A stretch of 64,000 nt of DNA from Rhizobium sp. Root483D2 (GCF_001426685.1 NZ_LMFB01000012.1:300402-364401); one strand, 5' to 3'; shown: positions 9,581-18,819, counted from the stretch's first letter. Numbers and translations: made by a program. Notes: generated from the sequence alone by a model not told the origin.

Positions 9581-10648
9581 TCACTGCCCGCTATTGCCGG
9601 TGACGATATTGCTGGGGTCGGAATTCCAGATCAGCGATGGCGTTGCGCCGGTAAAGCGGTTGCCGGTCACGGTGTTGAACTGGGCGAAGTCCTGCGAACT
9701 GAGGCTGCTGCCGAACGGGTGTGCGGGGTCGCGGAAGCAATAGAGCCGCAAGCCATTGCGCGAGTTCATCCAGACCGCAGGCTTGACCAGGAATGTCCTG
9801 CGGTACTCAAACATATTGCCGGAAATCGTATTGTGCTGCGGTTTCTGGTGGCGGATCGTTCCGCCTTCGCCACAGTTGCGATAGAGAAAGATGCCGCCGC
9901 GCACCGGGTTGTCGAAGGTGTTGGCGCTGATCGTGTTCCTTGCCGACCCGTCGATGGCGATTTGCTCGCGCGGGCTTTCCACCGCAAACCGGTTTTCGGA
10001 AATGGTGTTCTCAGCCGATTCCGCATCGAGATAAAGGCCAGGGCCATTGCTCTGTCCCGTAAGCGTGGATTTTTCGACACGCACTTTGGTGACCCCAGGT
10101 CCGATATAAAGCGGCACTCTCTCGTCTGCGACGATGGTCAGAGCGGACAGCAGGATGTTCGCCGGAGCCGATGCCTGGGCAAAGGCGGTGTGATCCTCCG
10201 TGAGCGACGACGCTTTGACGGCCTTTGCCTGGCCGTTGGTGCCCAGACCCTGGAGACGGACCGCGCCCTTGATGACGCAGTCGCGCACCGTGATATCCGA
10301 TGGCGCGCTCCAGGCGCCGTTTCCGGGCTTGGTGGAGCGGATGAGGATGGATGGCCGGCTGAAATTGACCGTACCGCGCGACCCGTCCAGCGTCGCACCC
10401 TTGCAGTCCAGCACCGTTCCCGACGCGGCAGCGCCGGAAAGGATCAGGCGTTTGGTGATGATATCGCCGGGTGACAGGGTCAGATTGCAGCTGAGCTCGA
10501 CGGTTGCGTCCTGTTTCGTCGCAGGCGCCCTGACCCTCTGATAGATGCTGGCATCGCATTGCACGGGCTTGGCGGCCGACAATCCGAGGGAGAGGAAGAG
10601 GACAAACAATCCGGCTGAGAGGGCCGCAAATTTTGTGCCGGCAAACAT
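9581..10648 (-). CDS. Exported right-handed parallel beta-helix repeat protein
   Basis: From the ATG at 10648 (GGAAAG upstream) this is a 355-residue protein with a signal peptide, MFAGTKFAALSAGLFVLFLSLGLSAA, and a mature part made of short beta-helix turns. Repeats of the form N-x-I-x-x-N-x-F are clear: AENTISENRF, ARNTISANTF, QHNTISGNMF, QFNTVTGNRF. Such folds occur in pectate lyases, alginate epimerases and surface proteins, but I see no catalytic signature and cannot assign a substrate. It is convergent with pyrF, separated by 12 bases, and divergent from the DUF1330 gene. A GTG- or ATG-less longer frame to 10702 lacks a good ribosome site. Confidence 0.75.
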   Translation of the reverse strand: MFAGTKFAALSAGLFVLFLSLGLSAAKPVQCDASIYQRVRAPATKQDATVELSCNLTLSPGDIITKRLILSGAAASGTVLDCKGATLDGSRGTVNFSRPSILIRSTKPGNGAWSAPSDITVRDCVIKGAVRLQGLGTNGQAKAVKASSLTEDHTAFAQASAPANILLSALTIVADERVPLYIGPGVTKVRVEKSTLTGQSNGPGLYLDAESAENTISENRFAVESPREQIAIDGSARNTISANTFDNPVRGGIFLYRNCGEGGTIRHQKPQHNTISGNMFEYRRTFLVKPAVWMNSRNGLRLYCFRDPAHPFGSSLSSQDFAQFNTVTGNRFTGATPSLIWNSDPSNIVTGNSGQ

Positions 10649-10797
10649 GCGCGATCTTTCCAATTCCAGAGGTTTTTTAAGCCGGTTGCACGGCTGTCGC
10701 ACTTTCCTGAGAAGATTGTATATCTTGACCGGTCAGGTGATTTGGCTGACAAACCGGGACGATACGTCCAACTTGCGACGAAATAAGGGAGATTGCC

Positions 10798-11085
10798 ATG
10801 GCCAAGGGCTACTGGATTGCGCGGGTCGATGTCCGCGATGCCGAACGTTACAAGGATTATGTTGCTGCTGCCAAGCCGGCCTTTGAGAAATATGGTGCGA
10901 ATTTTCTGGCCCGCGGCGGTGCTTTCCAGCGCCTGGAGGGCGATGTGCGTGCCCGCAACGTGGTGATCGAGTTCCCGTCGATGCAGGCGGCGATCGACTG
11001 CTACAATTCGCCGGAATACCAGATCGCCGCCGCGATCCGCCAGGAAGCTGCCAGTGCTGAAATGGTCGTCGTCGAGGGCGCCTGA
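10798..11085 (+). CDS. DUF1330 domain-containing protein
   Basis: A 95-residue protein that covers one whole DUF1330 domain, a ferredoxin-like (dimeric alpha-beta barrel) fold of unknown function. Family marks are AKGYWIARVDVRDAERYKDYV at the start, RGGAFQRLEGD, and the helix SMQAAIDCYNSPEYQ. An AAGGGAG ribosome site precedes the ATG. It lies about 120 bases before an NDUFA9-like gene on the same strand, possibly as a separate transcript. Confidence 0.88.
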   Translation: MAKGYWIARVDVRDAERYKDYVAAAKPAFEKYGANFLARGGAFQRLEGDVRARNVVIEFPSMQAAIDCYNSPEYQIAAAIRQEAASAEMVVVEGA

Positions 11086-11206
11086 GACAGCTGTGCACCT
11101 GCGGCGAAAAGCGGTGCGAAAGCCGTTGCGATAAGCCTTCCCGTGGCCCGCCGATTGGTCTATGTAGCTCTGAGACGCCATACTGCAGATCAGGAGTGCC
11201 TGTGCC

Positions 11207-12187
11207 ATGACTTTGTCCAATCTTCCGCCGCTCGTCACCGTTTTCGGCGGTTCCGGATTTGTTGGCCGGCATGTCGTGCGGGCCTTGGCCAAGCGCGGGT
11301 TTCGCATTCGCGTCGCCGTGCGCCGCCCGGATCTGGCCGGTTTCCTGCAGCCTTTGGGCAATGTCGGGCAGATTTCTTTCGTCCAGGCCAACCTGCGCTA
11401 CCGCAAATCGGTCGATGCGGCCGTCCATGGCTCCGATCACGTCGTCAATTGCGTCGGCATCCTGTTTGAGGCCGGGCGCAACACGTTCGACTCAGTCCAG
11501 GATTTCGGTGCCCGCGCCGTGGCCGAGGCGGTGCGTGCTACGGGCGCGACCCTGACGCATGTGTCGGCCATTGGTGCCGATACCAAGGCCGAATCGATTT
11601 ATGCCCGCAGCAAGGGCCGCGCGGAAAAGGCGATTCTTGAAACCGTTCCGGAAGCGGTGATCCTGCGGCCGTCGATCGTCTTTGGGCCGGAGGATGGCTT
11701 CTTCAACAAGTTCGCGGAAATGTCACGCTTCTCGCCGGTTCTGCCGCTGGTGGGCGGTGGCAATACGGCGTTCCAGCCGGTCTATGTCACCGACGTTGCA
11801 GAAGCGGTTGCCAAATCCGTCGAGGGCAAGGTTGCACGCGGCCGCATCTACGAGATCGGCGGCCCGGATGTTCTCACCTTCAAGAACTGTCTTGAAATTC
11901 TCCTGAAGACCATCGATCGCAAGCGCACCCTGCTGCCGCTGCCCTTCGGTGTCGCCTCCCTGATCGGCTCTGTCGCCTCGCTGGTGCCGTTCGTCGCGCC
12001 GCCGCTCACGGCCGACCAGGTCACGCTGTTGAAGAGCGACAATGTCGTCTCCGCGACGGCTGAAGCGGAAGGCCGCACGCTGAAGGCGTTCGGCATCGAG
12101 CCGACGTCCGTCGAGGCCGTGCTGCCGTCCTACGTGGTCCGTTACCGCCCGCAGGGCCAGTATACCCGCTCCGGCAGCGCCGCCTGA
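11207..12187 (+). CDS. Complex I NDUFA9-family NAD(P)-binding protein
   Basis: A 326-residue extended short-chain dehydrogenase-like protein related to mitochondrial NDUFA9, an accessory subunit of respiratory complex I. The nucleotide motif VFGGSGFVGRHVVRAL is at residues 11 to 26. VVNCVGILFEAG, THVSAIGAD and SKGRAEKAILETVPEAVILRPSIVFG are typical for the family, where the Tyr-x3-Lys pair is kept as YARSK. The C-terminal half has hydrophobic helices (FGVASLIGSVASLVPFV). Whether it binds complex I in this organism cannot be told from sequence. A terminator follows. Confidence 0.87.
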   Translation: MTLSNLPPLVTVFGGSGFVGRHVVRALAKRGFRIRVAVRRPDLAGFLQPLGNVGQISFVQANLRYRKSVDAAVHGSDHVVNCVGILFEAGRNTFDSVQDFGARAVAEAVRATGATLTHVSAIGADTKAESIYARSKGRAEKAILETVPEAVILRPSIVFGPEDGFFNKFAEMSRFSPVLPLVGGGNTAFQPVYVTDVAEAVAKSVEGKVARGRIYEIGGPDVLTFKNCLEILLKTIDRKRTLLPLPFGVASLIGSVASLVPFVAPPLTADQVTLLKSDNVVSATAEAEGRTLKAFGIEPTSVEAVLPSYVVRYRPQGQYTRSGSAA

Positions 12188-12223
12188 TCCCACTACGCTG
12201 ATTGAAACGATCGTGTTCCATGA

Positions 12224-12252
12224 GCCGCCGGTGCCCACCGGCGGCTTCTTTT
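12224..12252 (+). terminator. Intrinsic terminator after the NDUFA9-like gene
   Basis: A ten-base GC-rich stem, GCCGCCGGTG paired with CACCGGCGGC, followed by TTCTTTTT. It lies 37 bases behind the stop codon of the preceding plus-strand gene. Confidence 0.85.
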
Positions 12253-12435
12253 TGACTGTCGCAGAACAAACCGTTGCAGTTCTGCCTCACTAAAAAAAGC
12301 GATTGGTCTTTACCGTCGATTCAACATGTATCGATATTGATAAGAACAGTTCCAGCACATACACAGCAGCCGCACCGCATCGTTTACCCAAGGAACGGCC
12401 GGGGCAGTCACATCACCTTGAGAGGCACATTTTTT

Positions 12436-12600
12436 ATGGGCAAGTCGATCGCGATTTTCTTTGCGTGCGCGGCACTTATTATCCTGGCTGGATCCTTCGC
12501 TGCGCCGAAGACGGTCGCCAGCAATCACAGCGGTTGCGCGCCGGCCTATGGCGTCGATCCCTGCACGACGGCGTCGATCGGCACGCTCGCTGCAGAATAA
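12436..12600 (+). CDS. Small exported protein, unknown function
   Basis: A 54-residue frame starting at ATG with GAGAGG about ten bases upstream. The N-terminus MGKSIAIFFACAALIILAGSFAAPKTVAS is a clean signal peptide or single membrane anchor; the rest, NHSGCAPAYGVDPCTTASIGTLAAE, is short with two cysteines that could form a disulfide. It has its own intergenic space on both sides and a terminator behind it, which supports a real gene. I do not recognise the family. Confidence 0.6.
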   Translation: MGKSIAIFFACAALIILAGSFAAPKTVASNHSGCAPAYGVDPCTTASIGTLAAE

Positions 12601-12648
12601 AAGTTTCCGCCCGTAACAGGGCGGCACGGACTATGGCGGGGGCCAGGG

Positions 12649-12688
12649 ACCGCATGCATCCTCTTCAATGAGGTGCATGCGGTTTTTT
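12649..12688 (+). terminator. Intrinsic terminator after the small exported protein gene
   Basis: Arms ACCGCATGCATCCTC and GAGGTGCATGCGGT pair with a one-base bulge, followed by TTTTTT. It lies between the small plus-strand gene and the convergent uppP. Confidence 0.8.
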
Positions 12689-12695
12689 ATTGGCT

Positions 12696-13502
12696 TCAGC
12701 CGAACAGCCAGAGGCCGATAAGGCCGGCGGTGCCGACCAGGATGCGCCAGATGGCAAAGGGCGCAAAGCCGCGGTTCGAGACGAAATTCAACAGCGAGCG
12801 CACCACAATCAGCGCGGACACGAAGGCGGCGATGAAGCCGACCGCGATCACCGTGACGTCGTTGAAATCGAGTGCGGCGCGGTTCTTGTAGAGATCGAGC
12901 GTGAAGGCGCCGAGCATCGTCGGCATGGCGAGGAAGAACGAAAACTCGGCGGCGGAGCGCTTGTCGGTTCCCATCAGCAGCGCGCCTGCAATCGTCGCGC
13001 CGGAGCGCGAGGTGCCGGGGATCATCGCCAGGCACTGGAACAGGCCGATCTTGAAGGCGAGCGACGGCGGGTAATCCATGACGTCGCGATAGATCGGCTT
13101 CAAGGGCATGCGGTCGATCGCATAGAGAATGACGCCGCCGACGATCAGCACGATGCAGATCAGGGCGGGTGTTTCAAACAGCACCGTCTTGATGAAGTCA
13201 TGCGCAATGGCGCCGATCACGGCAGCCGGCAGGAAGGCAACCAGAACCGACAGAACGAAGCGGCGGGCCTTTTCGCTGGAGGGCAGGGCAAGGGCGATGG
13301 ACAGCAGGCGCTGGAAATAGACCAGCAGGATGGCGAGGATCGCGCCGAGCTGAATGAGAACCGCAAAGGTGTTTCCGGGAGACTTGAAACCGAGGAAATG
13401 CCCGGCGAGCAGGACATGGGCGGTGGACGATACCGGAATGAATTCGGTCAGGCCTTCGATAAGGCCAAGGATAAGCGCACTGATGATCGATTGATCGGCC
13501 AT
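12696..13502 (-). CDS. uppP: Undecaprenyl-diphosphatase UppP (BacA)
   Basis: Integral membrane enzyme that dephosphorylates undecaprenyl pyrophosphate to recycle the lipid carrier for peptidoglycan and polysaccharide synthesis; overexpression gives bacitracin resistance in E. coli. At 268 residues it is normal length. The two catalytic signatures are present: [14 protein letters not shown] at residues 16 to 29 and [12 protein letters not shown] from 162. Hydrophobic segments fill the rest. It should not be confused with the rhizobial BacA/SbmA peptide transporter, which is a different family. It faces the preceding plus-strand gene across a terminator. Confidence 0.95.
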   Translation of the reverse strand: MADQSIISALILGLIEGLTEFIPVSSTAHVLLAGHFLGFKSPGNTFAVLIQLGAILAILLVYFQRLLSIALALPSSEKARRFVLSVLVAFLPAAVIGAIAHDFIKTVLFETPALICIVLIVGGVILYAIDRMPLKPIYRDVMDYPPSLAFKIGLFQCLAMIPGTSRSGATIAGALLMGTDKRSAAEFSFFLAMPTMLGAFTLDLYKNRAALDFNDVTVIAVGFIAAFVSALIVVRSLLNFVSNRGFAPFAIWRILVGTAGLIGLWLFG

Positions 13503-13679
13503 GAATTAAGCTTCCCTGAAGCATTGGAGGTTAGGCTCTGGGGCCAACGAGGGGCTTTGGCTGATTCGCTTGTGTTTGCGGCAGCAAGTTCCTATAGCTT
13601 TTTCTAACGCATCGTGGCCAGACGAAACCGCCACGCAACATCCGTTCCCTCCCAACGAACTGACGAAATCCGATCGCTG

Positions 13680-14372
13680 ATGCCGACACTTTATCACCAC
13701 CCGATGTCCACCTCCTCCCGGTTCGTCCGCCTGATCCTGTCGGAATACGGCTATCAGACGGAACTGGCGGAGGAGCAGCCCTGGGAAAGGCGGCGGGATT
13801 TCCTGACGCTCAATCCGGCCGGCACATTGCCGGTTTATGTCGATGACAGCATGCGGGCGCTCTGTGGCGCGATGGTCATTTCCGAATATGTCGACGAGAC
13901 CCACGGTGTCTTGAAGCGCGACCGGCGGCTTCTGGCGGAAGATCCGTTCCAGCGGGCGGAAATTCGCCGGCTGGTCGAATGGTTCCTGCAGAAGATGGAA
14001 GCCGACGTGACGCGGCCGCTGGTGCGCGAGCGTATCTTCAAGCTGCAGATGACACCCGACCAGGGCGGCGGCGCGCCCGACTCCAAAATGCTGCGCACAT
14101 CGCGGTCCAATATCCGCCAGCATCTGAAATATCTGGGCTGGCTTGCGGGCTCGCGCACCTATCTGGCCGGCGACCGTCTGTCCTATGCCGACCTCGCGGC
14201 GGCGGCTGCCATCTCGGTGCTGGACTATCTCGGCGAAATCGACTGGTCTGAGGCGCCGGCCGTCAAGGACTGGTACCAGCGCCTCAAGTCGCGCCCGTCG
14301 TTCCGGCCGCTTCTGGCCGAGCGCGTGCGCGGCGTCACGCCGGTGTCCCATTACGCCGATCTCGATTTTTAA
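13680..14372 (+). CDS. Glutathione S-transferase family protein
   Basis: From the ATG at 13680 this 230-residue protein begins MPTLYHHPMSTSSRFVRLILSEYG, the thioredoxin-like N-terminal domain with the Ser that usually activates glutathione. NPAGTLPVYVDD carries the cis-proline and VISEYVDET the glutathione-binding Glu/Ser region. The C-terminal helical domain contains LAGDRLSYADLAAAAAISVLDYL, the family's N-capping motif. The substrate is unknown. It is followed after 11 bases by queG and the run may be one operon. Confidence 0.88.
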   Translation: MPTLYHHPMSTSSRFVRLILSEYGYQTELAEEQPWERRRDFLTLNPAGTLPVYVDDSMRALCGAMVISEYVDETHGVLKRDRRLLAEDPFQRAEIRRLVEWFLQKMEADVTRPLVRERIFKLQMTPDQGGGAPDSKMLRTSRSNIRQHLKYLGWLAGSRTYLAGDRLSYADLAAAAAISVLDYLGEIDWSEAPAVKDWYQRLKSRPSFRPLLAERVRGVTPVSHYADLDF

Positions 14373-14383
14373 GGAGCGGTCCA

Positions 14384-15544
14384 GTGCCCGGCAATGCGCT
14401 CCTTGAGGAGAAGCATGACAGGAGGCGCCGAACGCTCACCAGTTTCCTGAAGGACGAGGCCCGCGACAAGGGGTTCGACGTCTGCCGGGTGACGCTGCCC
14501 GATTCCATTCCCCAAGCACCTGAGCGGCTCGCCGATTTCCTCTCGCACGGCTATCACGGCACCATGGACTGGATGGCGGAGACGCAAGCGCGCCGCGCCG
14601 ATCCCCGCGTGCTGTGGAGCGACGTGCGCTCCGTCGTGCTGTTCGGCATGAACTATGGGCCGGACGAAGACCCGCGCACCATTCTCGACAAGCCGGAGCT
14701 TGGTGCGATCTCGGTCTATGCGAGAAACCGCGACTATCACGATGTGATCAAGGGCAAGCTGAAAGAGGTGGCGACGCGCTTTGCCGCGAGGGCAGGCGAA
14801 GACGTCAAGGTTTTCGTCGATACGGCACCTGTGATGGAAAAGCCGTTGGCCGAACAGGCCGGCCTTGGCTGGCAGGGCAAGCATACCAATCTTGTCAGCC
14901 GCGAATTCGGCTCCTGGCTGTTTCTCGGCAGCCTGTTCACCACCGCCGATCTTGCGATCGACTTGCCCGAACGGGATCATTGCGGCTCGTGCCGCGCCTG
15001 TCTCGACGCCTGTCCGACCGATGCGTTTCCAGCACCCTACCGGATCGATGCGCGCCGTTGCATTTCCTATCTGACGATCGAACATAAGGGCCCGATCGAT
15101 CCCGCCCTTCGCCCACGGATCGGCAACCGCATCTATGGCTGCGACGACTGTCTGGCCGCCTGTCCCTGGAACAAGTTTGCAGCCGCAGCCTCCGAGATGA
15201 AGCTGAAGGCGCGCGAGGACCTGAAGGAGCCGCCGCTCTCGTTTCTGCTGCAGCTCGACGATCCCGCATTTCGCACCTTCTTTTCCGGATCGCCGGTGAA
15301 GCGTATCGGCCGCGACCGGTTTGTCCGCAACTGCCTGATCGCTGCTGGAAATTCCGGCGATAGCAGTCTGACCGGCCTTTGTCTCACGCTTTCGGCCGAT
15401 CCATCGCCGGTGGTGCGGGGCATGGCCGTTTGGGCGCTGTCGCGGTTGATGACGGCTGGCGATTTCTCCGCTATTGCGGCAAGACGGCAGGACGAGACCG
15501 ATCTCGAGGTGATCGCCGAATGGAAACTGGCAGGAGTTGTCTGA
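14384..15544 (+). CDS. queG: Epoxyqueuosine reductase QueG
   Basis: Cobalamin- and iron-sulfur-dependent enzyme that reduces epoxyqueuosine to queuosine in tRNA anticodons, the last step of Q synthesis. The 386-residue protein has two ferredoxin-like clusters: Cys200, 203, 206 and 210 (CGSCRACLDACPTDA) and Cys253, 256 and 260 (CDDCLAACPWNK), with Cys226 completing the set. The catalytic Asp lies in VDTAPVMEKPLAEQAG (Asp147). The start is GTG with AAGGAG seven bases upstream. The C-terminal 80 residues resemble the HEAT-like tail of QueG. Its stop overlaps the next start by one base. Confidence 0.95.
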   Translation: MPGNALLEEKHDRRRRTLTSFLKDEARDKGFDVCRVTLPDSIPQAPERLADFLSHGYHGTMDWMAETQARRADPRVLWSDVRSVVLFGMNYGPDEDPRTILDKPELGAISVYARNRDYHDVIKGKLKEVATRFAARAGEDVKVFVDTAPVMEKPLAEQAGLGWQGKHTNLVSREFGSWLFLGSLFTTADLAIDLPERDHCGSCRACLDACPTDAFPAPYRIDARRCISYLTIEHKGPIDPALRPRIGNRIYGCDDCLAACPWNKFAAAASEMKLKAREDLKEPPLSFLLQLDDPAFRTFFSGSPVKRIGRDRFVRNCLIAAGNSGDSSLTGLCLTLSADPSPVVRGMAVWALSRLMTAGDFSAIAARRQDETDLEVIAEWKLAGVV

Positions 15545-16416
15545 TGCATGTTCTGGTTCTGGGTGCCGGGTTTTCCGGCTCGGCGATTGCCAAGGCTTTC
15601 CTGCCCGCCGCGCAATCGGTTACGGGAACCACCCGGTCTGAGGAAAAGGCGTCGGGCCTGCGCACGCTCGGGATCGATGCGCTGGTTTATGACGGCGCGG
15701 TGATCTCGTCAGAGCTTGCGGCCGTCATGAAGCGCACGACGCATCTCATCCAGTCGATTGCGCCTGGGCGCGACGGCGATCCGATAATGCGGGAGGACGC
15801 GCCGGCGCTTGGCGGTCTGATGCCGAACCTCAAATGGGCGGCCTATCTCTCGACAGTCGGCGTCTATGGCGACCATGGCGGCGCCTGGGTAACAGAGGAC
15901 GCGTTGCTGGAGCCGGTCTCCGCACGCTCCGTCGAGCGGGTGGCTGCCGAACAGGCATGGCTGGCTTTTGGCAAAGCGAGCAACATTCCCGTGGCGGTCT
16001 TGCGGCTGTCCGGCATCTATGGACCCGGCCGCAATGCGTTCTGCAATCTTGCCGCCGGCACCGCGCGCCGCCTGATCAAGCCCAACCAGGTTTTCAACCG
16101 CATCCGCGTCGAGGATATTGCCGGCGCTGCCCTGTTTTTGTCCGGACGGGCGACGGGTGGCATCTATAATGTCACTGATAACGAACCCGCACCGCCGCAG
16201 GATATCGTGTCCGAGGCCGCCCGCCTCATGGGTGTTGCGCCACCGCCGGAAATCCCCTTCGAAACCGCCGAACTCTCGCCGATGGCAAGGTCTTTCTATG
16301 GCGAAAACAAGCGGGTTTCTAATAGACGCCTGCGCGACCTCGGCTTTGACTTCCGCTTTCCAGACTATCGGATTTCGCTAGCTGATTTATGGAGTAACGG
16401 CCGCTGGCGTGGCTAA
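15544..16416 (+). CDS. NAD-dependent epimerase/dehydratase family protein
   Basis: A 290-residue extended SDR-like protein with MHVLVLGAGFSGSAIAKAFL as nucleotide-binding N-terminus, LSTVGVYGDHGGAWVTED (the YeeZ-type core) and LRLSGIYGPGRNAF. It resembles E. coli YeeZ, whose reaction is unknown. The typical Tyr-x3-Lys pair is not evident, so it may bind a nucleotide without SDR catalysis. Its ATG overlaps the queG stop (TGATG), indicating translational coupling with queG. Confidence 0.83.
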   Translation: MHVLVLGAGFSGSAIAKAFLPAAQSVTGTTRSEEKASGLRTLGIDALVYDGAVISSELAAVMKRTTHLIQSIAPGRDGDPIMREDAPALGGLMPNLKWAAYLSTVGVYGDHGGAWVTEDALLEPVSARSVERVAAEQAWLAFGKASNIPVAVLRLSGIYGPGRNAFCNLAAGTARRLIKPNQVFNRIRVEDIAGAALFLSGRATGGIYNVTDNEPAPPQDIVSEAARLMGVAPPPEIPFETAELSPMARSFYGENKRVSNRRLRDLGFDFRFPDYRISLADLWSNGRWRG

Positions 16417-16879
16417 TATTTCAAGTAAAAACATCTGCGGATAGTCTATGTTCCGGTTTCGATAGATCGGGGCGAATTGTGGCGAAATATCGCCCCCGAG
16501 ATGGCGGTTTGGTCTGCTCAAAAGGCAAGAATATCCCCGTAGTGCCGCCAAAATCATACACCTATGACGCGCATATCGGATTCTTTAGCTTCGAAACGGG
16601 ATGGATTTAGCCAATTTCAAAAAATTGAATCCTTTTTCTTCAATCGATAGATGATCGAACCGGCACGCACGGCCTTCAGAAGGTTAAGTACTGAATCCAA
16701 AGGGTTTAACTGGCTCAAACATAGAATTTCAAAATTTCGCAATTTTAAATTATCCCAGATTGTTAATAGAGCCTAATGCAACGTTAAAGGTTGAAGCACG
16801 TTTTCGCCATTTTTCCCCCCGAAAAACCAAGCCTTCGTTATTAAGACTTAACTAAATTTCAAGCGTAGGGGTCATCTGT
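16417..16879. other. AT-rich intergenic stretch without a recognised gene
   Basis: About 460 bases with visibly lower GC than the flanks, especially 16610-16860 (runs such as TTTCAAAAAATTG and AATTTTAAATTATC). I find no plausible protein, tRNA or obvious terminator. It precedes the RlpA-family gene and may hold a long leader or promoter region for it, or a small RNA; none can be shown by eye. Confidence 0.6.
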
Positions 16880-17281
16880 TTGATCAAGATGAAGATAACG
16901 TCCGTTGCTCTGGCAACGGTGTTTGCCTTGGGGGCAACATTTACTGCGGTGACGCCGAGCCAGGCTGCACCGGGTCAGGGAAAGCCAAGCCAGGCACGGG
17001 CCGGTAATTGCGGCGGTGCATCTTGGTATGCCCTGTCATCGCGCACCGCTTCCGGCGAGCGGATGAACGCCAGCTATCTGACGGCCGCTCATCGCAATCT
17101 GAAGTTCGGCACCAAGGTTTCCGTTACCAACAAGCGCAACGGCAAGACCGTCGTCGTTCGCATCAACGACCGTGGCCCGTTCATTCGCGGCCGTGTTCTC
17201 GATCTCTCCAAGGCCGCCGCGTCCCATATCGGCATGGTCAGCTCCGGCACTGCCAGCATCTGTTATCGCGTCGTCAGCTGA
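16880..17281 (+). CDS. RlpA-family septal ring lytic transglycosylase-like protein
   Basis: A 133-residue exported protein with a signal peptide ([27 protein letters not shown]) and one double-psi beta-barrel domain. The RlpA signature is clear: [17 protein letters not shown] near residue 48 with the substrate-binding region, and [22 protein letters not shown] with the catalytic-type Asp. Bacterial RlpA cleaves naked glycan strands at the septum. The SPOR domain of full-length RlpA is absent, so this is a short form. The TTG at 16880 has AGGGG at suitable spacing; an ATG at 16889 is the alternative start. Confidence 0.85.
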   Translation: MIKMKITSVALATVFALGATFTAVTPSQAAPGQGKPSQARAGNCGGASWYALSSRTASGERMNASYLTAAHRNLKFGTKVSVTNKRNGKTVVVRINDRGPFIRGRVLDLSKAAASHIGMVSSGTASICYRVVS

Positions 17282-17463
17282 CGCAAAACACCCCTGTCCG
17301 GGATTTGTTTCGGATAGATTGATAGGGGTTTCGCCGGGACGAGATGATCTTCCGGTCTGAAACCACAGCCTCCCATCTGGTCAGCATTCGTCATCGGCTT
17401 TCGCCTCCCGGCTTGCTCTTGACGGCCATCACCGCTACCACGGCGGAAAATGGAGTTTGAAAG

Positions 17464-18753
17464 ATGCGACTGGGTGGCAGGCTCGCCGGAGCCATTGAGG
17501 TTCTCGCCGATATCGAAACGCGCAAGCGTCCCGTTGCCGATGCCCTCAAGGATTGGGGGCTGGCACATCGTTTCGCCGGGTCCGGCGATCGTGCCGCGAT
17601 CGGCAACATCGTCTATGACGCGCTGCGCATGAAACTCTCGCATGCCTATCTGATGGACAGCGACAGTGCGACAGCGCTCGGCCATGCCGTCATGTTCCGC
17701 CAATGGGGCGTTTCGCCAGAGCAGCTGGCGGCCGAGCTGGACGGCGACAAATTCGCGCCCGAGCCTTTGACGCAGGACATGTCCGCCGCCTTTGCCAGCC
17801 GCAAGCTCGACGATGCGCCGCTCCACGTACAGGGCGATATCCCGGAATGGGTCCAGCCGTCGTTTGAAGAAAACTTTGATGAAGACTGGCTTGCCGAAGC
17901 GCAGGCGCTTGCCGGCCGTCCGGCACTGGACCTCAGGGTCAATACGCTGAAGGCGACGCGCGACAAGGTCTTGAAGGCGCTCGATCGCAGCGCGGTTGAG
18001 CCGGCGACGATTGCCCGCAACGGCATCCGCGTCAAGGCCGGCGAGGGCGCCTCCCGCCTTCCCAACGTAACCGCCGAAATCTCCTTCGAGAAGGGCTGGT
18101 TCGAGGTCCAGGACGAAGGCTCGCAGATCGTTGCCGATCTCGTCATGCCCAAGGAGGGCGACCAGATCCTCGATTATTGCGCCGGCGGCGGCGGCAAGAC
18201 CCTGGCCATGGCGGCAGCCATGAACAACAAGGGCCAGATCCACGCCTATGACACCGACCGCAAGCGCCTGGCGCCCATCATCGAGCGCCTGAAGCGCGCC
18301 GGTACCCGCAATGTTCAGGTGCATGACCGGCTGGACGGCCTGATGCCGTTTACCGGCAAGTTCGACCGTGTCCTTGTCGATGCGCCCTGCACCGGCACCG
18401 GCACCTGGCGCCGCCGCCCGGACACCAAATGGCGTCTGACGCAGAAGAACCTCGAGGAGCGGCTCGGCCAGCAGCAGGAAGCGCTGGCGGGCGCCGCATC
18501 TTTCGTGCGCCCCGGCGGTCACCTGATCTACGTCACCTGTTCGGTGCTGCCGGAGGAAAACGAGGCGCAGGTCTATGCGTTCTGCGAAGACAATCCGGAA
18601 TTCGAAATCCTGTCGGCAGCCGATGCCTGGGCCGATCTGTTCGGCACCGACAAGAAGCAGCCCTGGTCGGCGGACATGAAGACCGTGACGCTGACCCCGG
18701 CCTCCACCGATACGGACGGCTTTTTCTTCTGCCTGATGGGCCGCAAGGGTTAA
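17464..18753 (+). CDS. RsmB/NOP family rRNA (cytosine-C5)-methyltransferase
   Basis: SAM-dependent m5C RNA methyltransferase with 429 residues. The N-terminal NusB-like helical region (GGRLAGAIEVLADIETRKRPVADALKDW) is followed by the RRM-like part and the catalytic domain. SAM motif ILDYCAGGGGKTLAMAAAM, the catalytic-release Cys309 in DAPCTGTGTWRRRPD and the nucleophile Cys359 in YVTCSVLPEEN are all present. The likely target is 16S rRNA C967 as for RsmB, but other RsmB/NOP members differ in target. Confidence 0.88.
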   Translation: MRLGGRLAGAIEVLADIETRKRPVADALKDWGLAHRFAGSGDRAAIGNIVYDALRMKLSHAYLMDSDSATALGHAVMFRQWGVSPEQLAAELDGDKFAPEPLTQDMSAAFASRKLDDAPLHVQGDIPEWVQPSFEENFDEDWLAEAQALAGRPALDLRVNTLKATRDKVLKALDRSAVEPATIARNGIRVKAGEGASRLPNVTAEISFEKGWFEVQDEGSQIVADLVMPKEGDQILDYCAGGGGKTLAMAAAMNNKGQIHAYDTDRKRLAPIIERLKRAGTRNVQVHDRLDGLMPFTGKFDRVLVDAPCTGTGTWRRRPDTKWRLTQKNLEERLGQQQEALAGAASFVRPGGHLIYVTCSVLPEENEAQVYAFCEDNPEFEILSAADAWADLFGTDKKQPWSADMKTVTLTPASTDTDGFFFCLMGRKG

Positions 18754-18819
18754 GTTTAGAAGGCGTTTTGACCGTACCTGCCGCAGCTCATGCGGCGGGT
18801 CTGGTCAGCCCCATTCGAA

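Noticed and set aside
18777-18801. Hairpin CCTGCCGCA/TGCGGCGGG after the RsmB-type gene as a terminator
   Set aside because: It has a stem mismatch and no T-run follows (CTGGTCAG), so I left it out as a terminator.
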